Below, piece after piece: positions 25,734 through 50,815 of a stretch of DNA of 64,000 nt (its first letter is position 1; every line of letters begins with the position of its first letter). Below the pieces are notes generated by a model. That model ran no database searches, had not been told where the DNA came from, and worked only from the letters and a program-made list of their open reading frames with translations. The DNA lies in assembly GCA_963725085.1 (NCBI GenBank), contig CAVRXM010000007.1:1-64000 (forward strand), in the 5' to 3' direction. Origin of the DNA: VRUE01 sp963725085. GTDB taxonomy: Bacteria; Actinomycetota; Thermoleophilia; Solirubrobacterales; 70-9. Made by a program: the position numbers and the translations under genes.

Positions 25734-26164
25734 CTCCCCGGGGAGCTGTCGGCTGAGCCCCCTAGTCATCGTCAATGGCGTGGGTCGAGAGAATGACTGC
25801 CTTGGGTTGGCTGTCAGTCCAGCCCAACGAAGCGCTCGAGGTAAGCCCGGACACCATCGAGTGATGTGAGGATCCGTCTTGCGGAGAAGGCGCTGAGGAG
25901 CGATGAGCCGCCCGCCCACGGGGAAGAGGATGGACCCCCGCGAGCTACTTGGATCCGTTGCCCTAGGGTCGGGCGCACGGCGCCCGAGAACCAGTATCGG
26001 TTTCCAGGCCAGAAGCTTCTCCTGCAGAGGCACGGGCGGTCACAGGACGACAAGCGGAAGGTCTAGGTCCCTCGTCAACCCAGACGCGTCGGAAGGGGTG
26101 GATGCCGGAGATCACCTGAGGCAGTCAAAGCGAGCCCCGCCTTCAGGTCATCGAAGCGGTGCCC
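25734..26164. other. Intergenic region between convergent genes
   Basis: About 430 bases between the 3' ends of the reductase and of PEP synthase. Short frames exist on both strands with no recognisable content. A terminator would be expected here, but I could not point to a clear hairpin. Confidence 0.35.
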
Positions 26165-28564
<2,400 letters not shown>

Positions 28565-29089
28565 TGTTGACCTCCAGAATATGTTCGAGCGTTTGGGCTG
28601 CCTGGAGTCCCAGCCAGGTGTTGCGCAGGGTAGCGCTCCCCCGGTGGCGCGCACCCAGTCCCCCGTCGCGGCGCTGGAGCAGGGACAGGCTCTGGGCGAG
28701 CGTCACGCAACCGCGACGGGCCAGTCGTACGGCTCGTCTCGCCCCAACAGTGTCTGCGCCAAGCGTTGCAGCCAGGGGGCCGGGGAGCGAATGGGCTCGA
28801 GACCAAGAACGTCGATGGCGCGCAGCGCGGCCGATCCGATCGTGAGGGTGGGAAGCCACCGTCCTGCGCCGATGCGGAGGATTCGAAGGGATTCGAGGGC
28901 TGCAAGGGTGTCGGGAGCGTTGGCTTCCTCCACCCCCATTACGGCGTTCGATAGAACGAGTGGCCACCCTCAGGGTGCGGCGGCCAAGGTGCCCGTCGTG
29001 GAGAGATCTGCCGGAAACGCTCCAACCGGGAAGGGCTCGGCGGTGTGAGCGGCAAGCGGCGCGGGACTAGCGGTGCGTACCATGCCCGC
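28565..29089. other. Intergenic region, one doubtful frame
   Basis: About 525 bases. A 78-codon minus-strand frame at 28703-28939 (VEEANAPDTLAALESLRILR near its start, ending LGRDEPYDWPVAVA) has plausible composition and could be a small protein upstream of PEP synthase, but I recognise no family. Nothing else is apparent. Confidence 0.3.
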
Positions 29090-29545
29090 ATGAGCGAGGC
29101 GGCCCAGGTGCGCCTGTGTGCGCTGTTGCGCGAGGACCCCACACCCGAAGTGCGCGCGGAGGCGGCGCGAGCGCTGGGCGTTGTCGGCGAGCTCGCAGGG
29201 TCGGTTGAGCCGCTGATCGAAGCGCTCGACGACCCCAGCGTGACCGTGCGTCGCGCGGCCACGCTCTCCCTGGGGCGCACCCGCGATCCGCGTGCCTGCC
29301 AGGCGCTGGTTGAGGTCCTTGGCGAGCGTCCGGAGCTCTGGCGCGAGGCGTCGGCGGCGCTTGCAGCCACCGGCGATCGCGACCTCTACGATCGCTTGCT
29401 GCCGCTTCTCGACTCCGAGTCCGGGGAGGTGCGATCCGGCGCCGTTCGCGCGATCGCCGCGATCACCAGCCAAACGCCGGCCGGCGAGGTGGAACCGGTC
29501 TTCGAGTACTCCGACGGGGAAGGCCACCGGCATCCGCTCTTCTGA
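29090..29545 (+). CDS. HEAT-repeat protein
   Basis: A protein of about 151 residues made of three to four HEAT/PBS-lyase-type helical repeats: TPEVRAEAARALGVVGE, DPSVTVRRAATLSLGRTRD, ELWREASAALAATGD and SGEVRSGAVRAIAAIT. Such repeats mediate protein-protein contacts or, in the phycobilisome-lyase-like group, bind protein partners. ATG 29090 is preferred to the GTG at 29045, whose extra residues are not repeat-like. It is convergent with the phosphopantetheinyl transferase gene, about 30 bases apart; no functional link is evident. Confidence 0.75.
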   Translation: MSEAAQVRLCALLREDPTPEVRAEAARALGVVGELAGSVEPLIEALDDPSVTVRRAATLSLGRTRDPRACQALVEVLGERPELWREASAALAATGDRDLYDRLLPLLDSESGEVRSGAVRAIAAITSQTPAGEVEPVFEYSDGEGHRHPLF

Positions 29546-30213
29546 GCGCCCGCTCTGGACACTTCGACTGTGATTAATGAAGCTCGACGGGCGGCGACTC
29601 GTCGGCGAGATCGCTCACAATCGCCATCACCCAGCTCGAGTCTCGGCGCCACCAACCGAGTTCGACCACACCGTCCTGCCAGGCGACTCGAAATCGCTCC
29701 CATCCGCCGCCGGGGTCAGTCAGTGGCCCGAGTTCGACGGTTGCCTGCCGGATATTTAGCCGCAGGCCCTCGCGCCTCGCCTTCGAGGCCGCCTCCTTCG
29801 CTGTCCAGACAAGGTTCGCCGCCAGATCTCGGTGGTCTCCGGTCAGACTGCTCACCAACTCGCGCTCGTCCGCGCCGAGCCACTCGCTCACGAATGCCGG
29901 GCTGCGCGCCTCCAGCACCTCGAGGTCGCAGCCGAGCGCGGCTGGCGCATCGCTCACGGTGACCAACGCCCGCCCCCCGCGATGGCTGAGCGAGAGCGCA
30001 ACCGGCGTCTCCCTGCCGTCGACGAACGCTTCAGGCGCCCCGTCCTCCGCGGCGAGGAGCTCGACCGCAGCCGGCGGCACCTTCTTCCAAGTCGCCACCG
30101 CGGCCTTCGCCGTCCACCGCCCGAGCCGCCAGTCGCTGTGACGCTTCTCGGATCGGAGCGTCGAGAGGATCTCGCGCTCACGCTCGCTCAGCCACGCATC
30201 GTCCTCCGGGACC

Positions 30214-35817
<5,604 letters not shown>

Positions 35818-35830
35818 GCCCAGCCCCCCG

Positions 35831-44045
<8,215 letters not shown>

Positions 44046-44082
44046 GGGCTGGCTCCCGGTGCGGGCCTGTGGCGTCGAACTG

Positions 44083-45753
44083 TCATCCCTCAGGCTCCGA
44101 CCGGCCATAGATCGCGTCCGCGACGGCGTCCATGTCGGCAAGTAGGCCCGCCTGCGCCGCCTGGATCGCGGCAAGCCCGATTCGGGATACCAGCGCTGTC
44201 GAGTCATCTTCCCCGACGGCCTTCGCACCGGAGATCCAGCGCACCCCCTCGGTGGCCACGTCGAGCGCGACCTCGCGGGCGTTGACCCGGGCGATCGCCG
44301 CGAGGGCATCCGCATCGAAGCGCCGCGATGCCTTCGGCGAGAGCGTGCCCGCCGCCGCCCGCGCCGCCCGCCGCACCAGGGTCGCGGCGCCCTCGACGGT
44401 CGCGGCGTGCTGTCCGAGTCGTAGCAGGATGTGTTGGCTGCGGGTCAGCCGCGCGTTCCGCGCGGCCTCGAAGACCTCGGCCAGAGCGTGCAACGCGAGC
44501 GCGGTGGTCCCCGCGCCGACCTCGGGGTGCTCGGCCCCCAGCGCCTCCAGCTCGCGCGCCGCGGCGTGGAAATGATCGCCGTGCGCCTTCAGATGCTGTT
44601 GCCAGCGATCACGCGCGATCGTCATCTCCATGATCTCCGAGGTCCCCTCGTAGATCGTCGTGATGCGGACATCGCGCTTGATCTTCTCGACCATGTACTC
44701 GTGGGTGTAGCCGTAGCCGCCATGAGCCTGGATCGCCGCGTCGGCGGCGGCGTTTCCACCCTCGCTTGCCAGATACTTGGCGATTGCGCCCTCGGTGTTG
44801 AGGGATCCTTCGCCGGCGTCGATCCGCTCGGCGGCCTCCTCGATGGCCGCGCGGGCGGCCTCCAGCCGCACGGCGTGCGGAACGATCAGCTTGTGGGTGT
44901 AGCCCTGCTTCTCAGACAGCGGCCCCCCCGCCTGGATGCGTTCGGTCGAGTAGGGGATCGCGCGGTCAAGCGCTGCCCAGCCGGCTCCCAAGGCGAACGC
45001 GGCGACCATCAGTCGCGTGTAGCCGAAGATCTCCTGGGCCTGGATCAGGCCCTGTCCCTCGGCAGCGCCGATCAGGTTGTCGGCGTCGACATAGGCGTCC
45101 TCAAGGAACAGCGCGGCGGTGTTTGAGAGCCGGATGCCGTGCTTGTCCTCGTGTTCGCCATGGGTGAAGCCCTCGGTGCCGCTCTCGATCACGAACCAGC
45201 TCGGGCCACCTGGCGCAAGGGCAAGGACCGAGCTGAGCTCGGCCACGCCACCGTTGGAGATCCATTGCTTCGCACCACTGAGGCGGTAGCCGACCACCGT
45301 GCCGTTCTCGGACACCGGCTCCGCCCTGGTCTTGAGCGCGGCGAGGTCGCTGCCGGCGTCGGGCTCGGTCGCGCCGTAGGCCATCAGCACTCCCTCCTCC
45401 GCAATTTGCCGCATCCAGCGCCCCTTCTGCTCGGGCGTTCCCCCGACAGCGATCGGGTCGCTGCCCAGGAAAGTCGCGAGAACGGAGGTCGCGATTCCCA
45501 GATCGACGGCCGCCATCAGCTCGCATACCCGATAGATGTCCAGCGCGCCGCCACCCATCCCCCCGTGCTCCTCGGGGATGAAGAGCAGCTGGATTCCGAG
45601 CTCTTCTCCGCACATTCGCCGCACGACCTCCTCTGGGAACTCGTCGCGCTCATCCAGCTCGATCAGCGCAGAGTCCGGCAACTCGCGACGGCCGAACTCG
45701 CTGAGCGACTCGAGGGTGAAATCGAGCGTCTCGAGGTCCAATCCGGGCGGCAT
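44083..45753 (-). CDS. Acyl-CoA dehydrogenase
   Basis: A 556-residue FAD enzyme from ATG 45753 (MPPGLDLETLDFTLES); the frame is open to 45789, but AGGAA upstream of 45753 supports that start. The N-terminal helical domain, the middle beta-domain (YGATEPDAGSDLAALKT, then GAKQWISNGGVA) and the C-terminal domain with IQAHGGYGYTHEYMVEKIKRD and the catalytic region TIYEGTSEIMEMTIARD (Glu near 366) are all clear. About 150 extra C-terminal residues (ARNARLTRSQHILLRLGQH onward) extend past the usual 380-residue core, as in VLCAD-like and FadE-type long forms. It is the first gene of the four-gene operon and could introduce or remove a double bond in the product or starter acyl chain; this is an inference from position. 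Confidence 0.88.
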   Translation of the reverse strand: MPPGLDLETLDFTLESLSEFGRRELPDSALIELDERDEFPEEVVRRMCGEELGIQLLFIPEEHGGMGGGALDIYRVCELMAAVDLGIATSVLATFLGSDPIAVGGTPEQKGRWMRQIAEEGVLMAYGATEPDAGSDLAALKTRAEPVSENGTVVGYRLSGAKQWISNGGVAELSSVLALAPGGPSWFVIESGTEGFTHGEHEDKHGIRLSNTAALFLEDAYVDADNLIGAAEGQGLIQAQEIFGYTRLMVAAFALGAGWAALDRAIPYSTERIQAGGPLSEKQGYTHKLIVPHAVRLEAARAAIEEAAERIDAGEGSLNTEGAIAKYLASEGGNAAADAAIQAHGGYGYTHEYMVEKIKRDVRITTIYEGTSEIMEMTIARDRWQQHLKAHGDHFHAAARELEALGAEHPEVGAGTTALALHALAEVFEAARNARLTRSQHILLRLGQHAATVEGAATLVRRAARAAAGTLSPKASRRFDADALAAIARVNAREVALDVATEGVRWISGAKAVGEDDSTALVSRIGLAAIQAAQAGLLADMDAVADAIYGRSEPEG

Positions 45754-45910
45754 CTCTACAATTCCTGCCCGACCTCCCGTGACACGCAAGGAAGCCGATC
45801 TGATCGATCGGATGTGGGCCGGCCCCTGGTATCGCGAATCTTCTTCATCCGGTTACAACCATGGCACACGGGGGGCCATCGCGATAGGGGTGCCCCCGGT
45901 GCGCCGCTGC

Positions 45911-48340
45911 TCACAGTGGACGCTCCACCGAGCTGCCGGCAGCCAACTCGATGATCTCTCCTCTGATGCCGACCCTGATCGGATACACGTCCGCGGGGCG
46001 AGCGGTCACCTTGATCCGGTTCCTCGCGATTTCGATCTCTAGGCCCCAATGACGCCGATAGCGGATCTTGAGCCGCAGCTCCGTCAGCTCCTCGGGAAGG
46101 CTCGGATCGAGCCATAGCACCTCTTCGCGGGTCTCGATCCCCGAAAAGCCACGTTGGACAAGGTCCACGGTGCCGGCCATCGCGCCCAGGTGCAGGCCCT
46201 CGGAGGAGGTGCCGCCCTGGAGGTCGAGAAGGTCGGTCTCGAGCGCCTCGCGGAAAAGCCCCCAAGAGCGCTCGCGATCTGAGCGGGCGAACACCCGGGC
46301 GTGAACCACCCGGCTCAGGGTCGAGCCGTGTGAGGTGCGCGCCAGGTAGTACTGGACGTTCCTGGGGATGGAGTCGCTCTCCAACGGGTAACCCAGTCGT
46401 TTGAAGAGCATTCCCAACTCCTCGGCCGACAGCAGGTAGAAGAGCATCAGCACGTCTGCCTGCTTCGAAGCCTTGTACCGATTGGGGCTGTCGCCCTCGG
46501 CCTCCAGGATCCGGTCGAGCCGCTCGATGTTCCCGTACTCCTTCCGGTATCCCTCCCAATCCAGCTCCTCGAGCCTCTCGTAGCCCTCGAATTGGCTGAT
46601 GATCCCGTCGTCGTGGAACGGGATCAGCAGCTTGCGGCTCACCTCCTCCCATCGCTCGAGCTCCTCGCGCCGAAGCCCGAGCATCCGCGACAGCCCCTCG
46701 CGGCGTTGCTCGGGGAGCGTTTCGAGCACGCTCCGAGTCCGCCACAGTACCCATGCCGCCATTGCGTTTGTGTAGGCGTTGTTGTCGATTCCGGGTCGCT
46801 CCGCACCGGGGTAGGCATCGTGGTACTCGTCGGGTCCGATGACCCCGCGAATCACGTACCGCTCGCGGGCAGCGTCCCAGGTGGCGGCGCTCGCCCAGAA
46901 GCGGGCGATTTCGATGAACATCTCCGCGCCGTAGAGCGACAGGAACTCGATGTCCCTGGTCGCCTGGTGGTACAGCCAGATGTTGTAGGCGATCCCGGCA
47001 TTGATGTGCCTCTGCAGATGTGAGTTGTCCGGGATCCAGCGACCGGAGCGCGGGTTGAGGTGGACCGTGGGGGTCAGCTCGGCGCCGTCTGAGCCGCTCT
47101 GCCAAGGATAGGCGGCTCCGTCGTATCCAGCCTCCTGGGCGATCCAGCGGGCGGACCCGAGACGCCGGTAGCGATAGCGGAGCAGGGCTCTGCTCAGGTC
47201 CGGGAAGCAGAGGTTGAAGAACGGGAAGACGAAGAGCTCATCCCAGAACACGTGTCCGCGGTATGCCTCGCCGGCGAGCCCTCGGGCCGGGATCCCGGCG
47301 TCGATCTCGGCGGTATGGTCGGAGACGGTCCCCAGCAGGTGGAGGAGGTGGAGTCGCAGCTCGGTCGGCACAGCTTCTTGGTCATCGCGCACCTCCAGTG
47401 AACACAGATCCCAAAGATGCTCCCAATGCAGGACGTGCTTGGCGAGCAGCTTGGTGAAGCCGGGGAGGTTGACCGCCTCCCTATGGGCCTCTAGCCCAGG
47501 CTCGGAAACTGCCGGTTCGCGCGATGTGTAGAGGGTGGCGACCTTCTCCGCGGTGATCTCCACGCCCTCGCTGACATCTGCCTCGAGCTCGTGGCCGATC
47601 AAGGCCCGCCCTTCGATCGACCGACTCGCGGTTGCGACGGGCTCGCCATCACGCAGCAATCGCGTTCGCGCCGCCGCGGCGACCCGGATGTGAGACTGGC
47701 TGGTCTCCAACTCGATAAAGACCGTCTCGAGGTCGTCCGCCGCCGCGTCGATCGGCCGCAGATGGCGGTTGTCCAGGCCCATATAACGCGCGACGCCCTC
47801 GTTCGCCACGTCGCCGTCCAACGCCGAGCGGAAGGTCACCCTGCCGGACCAGTTGAGGGCGAGGAGCCTGGTCTCGAGCGCGAAAACGTTCGGGTTCGCC
47901 ATGCTGACGAATCGGCGCTGCGTAACGGCGGTCTCGCGATCTTCGTCGTCCCGGAAGCGAAGCCGACGGGTCAGTACCGCGCGACGCAGGTCGAGTTCCT
48001 GGCGATACTCGGCGAGCTCTGCCTTCGAGAGGTCAAACCATTCGGAGTCCTCGATCCTGAAGGTGAGGGGAAGCCAGTTGGGCATGTTGACGATCGACTC
48101 GTCCTGCACCTTGCGATCGGCCACCTCGCTGGTCAGACGGTTGTAGCAACCGGCCGCATACGTGCCGGGGTAGTGAATCCCGTCCGCATCGTGCTCGGGC
48201 GCCGCTCCGCGGCTCGCATAACGGCCATTCCCCAATGCGCAGATGGCCTCGCGCAGGGCCTCTTGATCGGGATCGAAGCCTTCGTAGACCAGCGACCAGC
48301 CACTCAGGGTTGGCGCCCCCGCGGCAGCGGTGCCGCTCAA
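45911..48340 (-). CDS. Glycoside hydrolase family 65 phosphorylase (maltose/trehalose/kojibiose type)
   Basis: An 809-residue GH65 enzyme that would split an alpha-glucobiose with phosphate to beta-glucose 1-phosphate and glucose. The N-terminal beta-sandwich begins LVYEGFDPDQEALREAICAL. The (alpha/alpha)6 barrel carries GLAGEAYRGHVFWDELFVFPF, GVIGPDEYHDAYPG with the general-acid Glu near 504, and RYKASKQADVLML in the phosphate-binding part, plus RTSHGSTLS. The start is TTG, overlapping the stop of the upstream beta-phosphoglucomutase-like gene as TTGA, so the two are translationally coupled. That partner would convert beta-glucose 1-phosphate to glucose 6-phosphate. Which disaccharide is used cannot be read from the sequence. 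Confidence 0.92.
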   Translation of the reverse strand: MSGTAAAGAPTLSGWSLVYEGFDPDQEALREAICALGNGRYASRGAAPEHDADGIHYPGTYAAGCYNRLTSEVADRKVQDESIVNMPNWLPLTFRIEDSEWFDLSKAELAEYRQELDLRRAVLTRRLRFRDDEDRETAVTQRRFVSMANPNVFALETRLLALNWSGRVTFRSALDGDVANEGVARYMGLDNRHLRPIDAAADDLETVFIELETSQSHIRVAAAARTRLLRDGEPVATASRSIEGRALIGHELEADVSEGVEITAEKVATLYTSREPAVSEPGLEAHREAVNLPGFTKLLAKHVLHWEHLWDLCSLEVRDDQEAVPTELRLHLLHLLGTVSDHTAEIDAGIPARGLAGEAYRGHVFWDELFVFPFFNLCFPDLSRALLRYRYRRLGSARWIAQEAGYDGAAYPWQSGSDGAELTPTVHLNPRSGRWIPDNSHLQRHINAGIAYNIWLYHQATRDIEFLSLYGAEMFIEIARFWASAATWDAARERYVIRGVIGPDEYHDAYPGAERPGIDNNAYTNAMAAWVLWRTRSVLETLPEQRREGLSRMLGLRREELERWEEVSRKLLIPFHDDGIISQFEGYERLEELDWEGYRKEYGNIERLDRILEAEGDSPNRYKASKQADVLMLFYLLSAEELGMLFKRLGYPLESDSIPRNVQYYLARTSHGSTLSRVVHARVFARSDRERSWGLFREALETDLLDLQGGTSSEGLHLGAMAGTVDLVQRGFSGIETREEVLWLDPSLPEELTELRLKIRYRRHWGLEIEIARNRIKVTARPADVYPIRVGIRGEIIELAAGSSVERPL

Positions 48341-49122
48341 GGGAGGCCTCCTCCCGTCTCCCCGATGCGAATATCACCAAGATCTCTGACCACGACATCG
48401 GCTCCTCGTTCCCGCAGCGCCTTGGCATGGTCGCTGCGGTCGACGCCGAACACAAGGCCGAAGTGCCCACGACGCCCGGCTTCGACGCCGGCGAGCGCGT
48501 CCTCGACGACCGCTGTGCGCCCCGGTTGGACCCCAAGCCGGCCCGCGGCCTCGATGAGGACGGCGGGGTCGGGCTTGCCATCAAGACCGAGGCGATCTGC
48601 GTCGAGGCCGTCGACTCTCTCGTCGAAGAGCTCGGCTATGCCCGCCGCTTCGAGAACCTGAGCGCAGTTGCGGGACGCGGAGATGATCGCCGTTCGAGTG
48701 CCCCTCGCCCGCAGTCGATGCAGCAGCTCAATCGAGGACGGAAAGGAAGCCACGCCCTGCTCTCGCAGGAGAGTCAGGAAAAGCTCGTCCTTGCGGTTGC
48801 CCAAACCGCACACCGTTTCCGCGGCAGGGGGATCCTCAAGCTCCCCGCGGGGGAGGAAGATCTGCCGAGAATCGAGAAACGACGCAACGCCGTCGTAGCG
48901 CGGTTTGCCGTCTACGTATAGGTAATAGTCCTCGTCCCCGAAAGGTCGATGATCCTCGCCTGCCTGATCTGCACGATCTGCGAGGAACCGGTTGAACATG
49001 CGCTTCCAGGCGTTGGCGTGGACGGACGCTGTGTCTGTGATCACGCCGTCGAGGTCGAAGATCACAGCATCGAAATCGTCCGTCCGGATCTCCGCAAGAG
49101 CCACCTGATCGACCGCCGTCAT
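48337..49122 (-). CDS. pgmB: Beta-phosphoglucomutase-like HAD hydrolase
   Basis: A 261-residue HAD-superfamily protein from ATG 49122; the frame is open to 49185, but the extra residues are not conserved-looking. The nucleophile loop FDLDGVITDTASVHANAWK (Asp23, Asp25) with Thr/His/Trp in the cap helix is typical of beta-phosphoglucomutase. ISASRNCAQVLEAAGI is motif II and GKPDPAVLIEAAGRLGV with VEDALAGVEAG forms motifs III-IV. The large cap insert around FGDEDYYLYVDGKPRYDGVASFL is seen in the GH65-linked actinobacterial group. It is coupled to the GH65 gene by a TTGA overlap, supporting a joint pathway. Confidence 0.9.
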   Translation of the reverse strand: MTAVDQVALAEIRTDDFDAVIFDLDGVITDTASVHANAWKRMFNRFLADRADQAGEDHRPFGDEDYYLYVDGKPRYDGVASFLDSRQIFLPRGELEDPPAAETVCGLGNRKDELFLTLLREQGVASFPSSIELLHRLRARGTRTAIISASRNCAQVLEAAGIAELFDERVDGLDADRLGLDGKPDPAVLIEAAGRLGVQPGRTAVVEDALAGVEAGRRGHFGLVFGVDRSDHAKALRERGADVVVRDLGDIRIGETGGGLP

Positions 49123-49324
49123 GCGAAAGCTTGAGGCTTGCGCTACGCCAGAGCCTAATGCCTGCGAAGACACGACCGAAATCAAAGGCGGACCGGTGAG
49201 CTCGAGTCATCGGCTCCGGCGGGCTGATTGCTGATCCGCTTCGCAGACCTCGCCGGTCGCAGCATCAAGGGATTGCTGCTCGAGCTCCATAATTGTCGAT
49301 GCCTATGTCAGGCGGCAATTGACG

Positions 49325-49774
49325 ATGTCCGATCATTCCCGGCCGGCGGCCGGACCACCCTTCGAGGCTTTCGACTTCCTCTACATGCCGAGCCGCGACG
49401 TCGAGCGCGACCTCGCCTTCTTCACCGAGGTGATTGGCGGCGTTGTGGTCTTCGCAATCGAAGCTTTTGGGGCCCGCGTCGCCCAGATGCAGTTGAGCGA
49501 GAGGTCGCCGCGCCTCCTCCTGGCCGATCACCTTGAAGGGCAGGCGCCGGTTCTCGTCTACCGAGTGGGCGACCTCGATTCAACGCTCGCAGAGCTCGAG
49601 CGGCGCGGTCTGGAACTGGAGGGGCAATTCGGCATCCCCCACGGACCATGCGCTGCGGTGCGTTCCCCTGGTGGGCACCGCCTCGCCCTCTACGAGCTGA
49701 CACGCCCCCAAGCCGACGAGCATCTTGCCGGCCGGCACGACTTCGGGCCAGGCCGGACAGGCTCTGCCAGCTAG
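49325..49774 (+). CDS. VOC (glyoxalase/bleomycin-resistance-fold) protein
   Basis: About 149 residues from ATG 49325 (MSDHSRPAAG). One VOC module: FEAFDFLYMPSRDVERDLAFFTEVIGG, VYRVGDLDSTLAELERRGLELEG, and the family-typical end HGPCAAVRSPGGHRLALYELTRP. A single module of this length dimerises to form an active site; possible metal ligands are incomplete, so enzyme versus binding protein is open. An NRDE/TANGO2-like fragment overlaps its end on the other strand. Confidence 0.75.
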   Translation: MSDHSRPAAGPPFEAFDFLYMPSRDVERDLAFFTEVIGGVVVFAIEAFGARVAQMQLSERSPRLLLADHLEGQAPVLVYRVGDLDSTLAELERRGLELEGQFGIPHGPCAAVRSPGGHRLALYELTRPQADEHLAGRHDFGPGRTGSAS

Positions 49775-49874
49775 CAGGCGGCTCCCAGGCCCGCGCCCTG
49801 AACTCGTCCCGGGTCGAGGCGAGCAGGACCGGCCACTCGGCCTCCGGGTCGAAGGCGATTATCAGGGTGCACAT
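49766..49874 (-). pseudogene. N-terminal fragment of an NRDE (TANGO2-like) protein
   Basis: The reading starts MCTLIIAFDPEAEWPVLLA and continues STRDEFRARAWEPPA, the unmistakable beginning of NRDE/TANGO2 family proteins, including the catalytic-looking Cys2 and the N/T-R-D-E-F motif. After about 35 residues the similarity ends and the frame runs antisense to the VOC gene. Only the 5' end of the gene remains, so this is a truncation scar. Confidence 0.55.
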
Positions 49875-49891
49875 CGGCTTCTCGGCTGCGA

Positions 49892-50275
49892 CTACTTCTC
49901 CGGCTTGATGAGCCGGATCTTCGTCGTCTTGCTGTTTGGGCTTCCACCGGTCGGGGTGAAGGTGATCTTTGCCTTCACCTTCACCGCTCCGGTCCCCTCC
50001 AGCTCGCGCTTCTTCTTGCCCGTGGATATGACCTTCACATTCACCTTGCCGGCAGCGCTTGCATTCTTCCTCTGCTTCTTGATCCCCTTGCCGCTGAGAA
50101 CGAGCTGGCCGGGCCCTGGAACGCTGACGATCAGAGTCGCGGTTCCCTTTGATCTGTTGAGCCGCTTCGCGGAGATGCTGAACAGGTTCGAGGGAGGCGG
50201 CGGGGCGAGGGCGGGGGGGAGAGCGAGTCGACCGCCACCCCTACCGGGCCGCCGGCGCCGGTGATGAAGCTCTGG
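49892..50275 (-). pseudogene. C-terminal remnant of a secreted actinobacterial surface protein
   Basis: The last 100 residues in this frame (NLFSISAKRLNRSKGTATL, VPGPGQLVLSGKGIKK, FTPTGGSPNSKTTKIRL) form the Lys-rich C-terminal domain common in Thermoleophilia secreted proteins. Just upstream, in another frame, the sequence reads NQSFITGAGGPVGVAVDS, typical of the NHL/beta-propeller repeat that normally precedes this domain. The junction needs a frame change near 50,215, and everything further upstream is missing, replaced by the PIN-toxin region. It is the tail of a lost, larger gene. Confidence 0.55.
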
Positions 50276-50321
50276 TTCGGTTCCGACCCGTCGAGATTTG
50301 CCCTCCCGATCGCGCCGAGTC

Positions 50322-50426
50322 GTGCTGACTCGCATCGACGCTCTGGTCGACGAGTACTGCGGCTCTCTCAGCACCGGCGGCGAGCTGCGCAAGCAGGTTG
50401 AAGGGCTCCGTGAGGAGTGGCGGTAG
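50322..50426 (+). CDS. Possible antitoxin C-terminus upstream of the PIN toxin
   Basis: A short frame, readable from GTG 50322, that ends 10 bases inside the PIN-domain gene: DALVDEYCGSLSTGGELRKQ then VEGLREEWR. The overlap and order (small protein first, toxin second) are typical of VapBC pairs, and the helical charged tail fits a toxin-binding antitoxin end. No DNA-binding N-terminus is seen, so it is truncated, frameshifted or not an antitoxin. Confidence 0.3.
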   Translation: MLTRIDALVDEYCGSLSTGGELRKQVEGLREEWR

Positions 50427-50815
50427 TCCTCGATTCGGATGCGGTGATCGGCTTCCTCGATCGCGACGACGCGTTGCACCCAGCGGCAAATGAAGCGATA
50501 AGCGCGCTCGCCCGCGAGCAGCCGCTACTGGCTTCGGCGGTCACCTATGCGGAGGTCCTCACGGGTGCCGGCCTCGGCCATCACGGTGAGGAGAGCGTCG
50601 AGGGCTTCTTTGCAGATCTGATCTCGGCGATCGTCCCTGTCGACCTCGAGGTCGCCGCGCTCGCGGCCGATCTCAGTGTCCGGGCACCTGCGCTCCGAAT
50701 GCCAGACGCTTTGATTCTCGCGACCGCCGAGAGCGACCCTGAGATCGAGCTGATCATCAGGGCGATGCGGCGATGGCGGCCGTTCGTGGTCTGGAGGTGG
50801 AGGTCCGCCTCTTGA
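50417..50815 (+). CDS. PIN-domain ribonuclease (VapC-like toxin)
   Basis: A 132-residue PIN-domain protein. The first acidic residues are in VVLDSDAVIGFLDRDD, the conserved Glu is in ASAVTYAEVLTGA, and the last acidic cluster is in LRMPDALILATAES, giving the metal-binding set of a VapC RNase. The C-terminus is slightly divergent after that (MRRWRPFVVW). It starts with GTG inside the end of a short upstream frame that may be a cognate antitoxin remnant. It lies among gene fragments, which fits the mobile nature of VapBC systems. Confidence 0.75.
   Translation: MAVVLDSDAVIGFLDRDDALHPAANEAISALAREQPLLASAVTYAEVLTGAGLGHHGEESVEGFFADLISAIVPVDLEVAALAADLSVRAPALRMPDALILATAESDPEIELIIRAMRRWRPFVVWRWRSAS

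Noticed and set aside
46000..47105. 449-codon minus-strand frame (45756-47105) overlapping the GH65 gene
   Set aside because: A shifted-frame shadow of GH65 on the same strand; the GH65 frame carries all the motifs.
49422..49765. Extension of the NRDE/TANGO2 reading further along the minus strand
   Set aside because: Resemblance beyond the first 35 residues is weak and the stretch is antisense to a convincing VOC domain.
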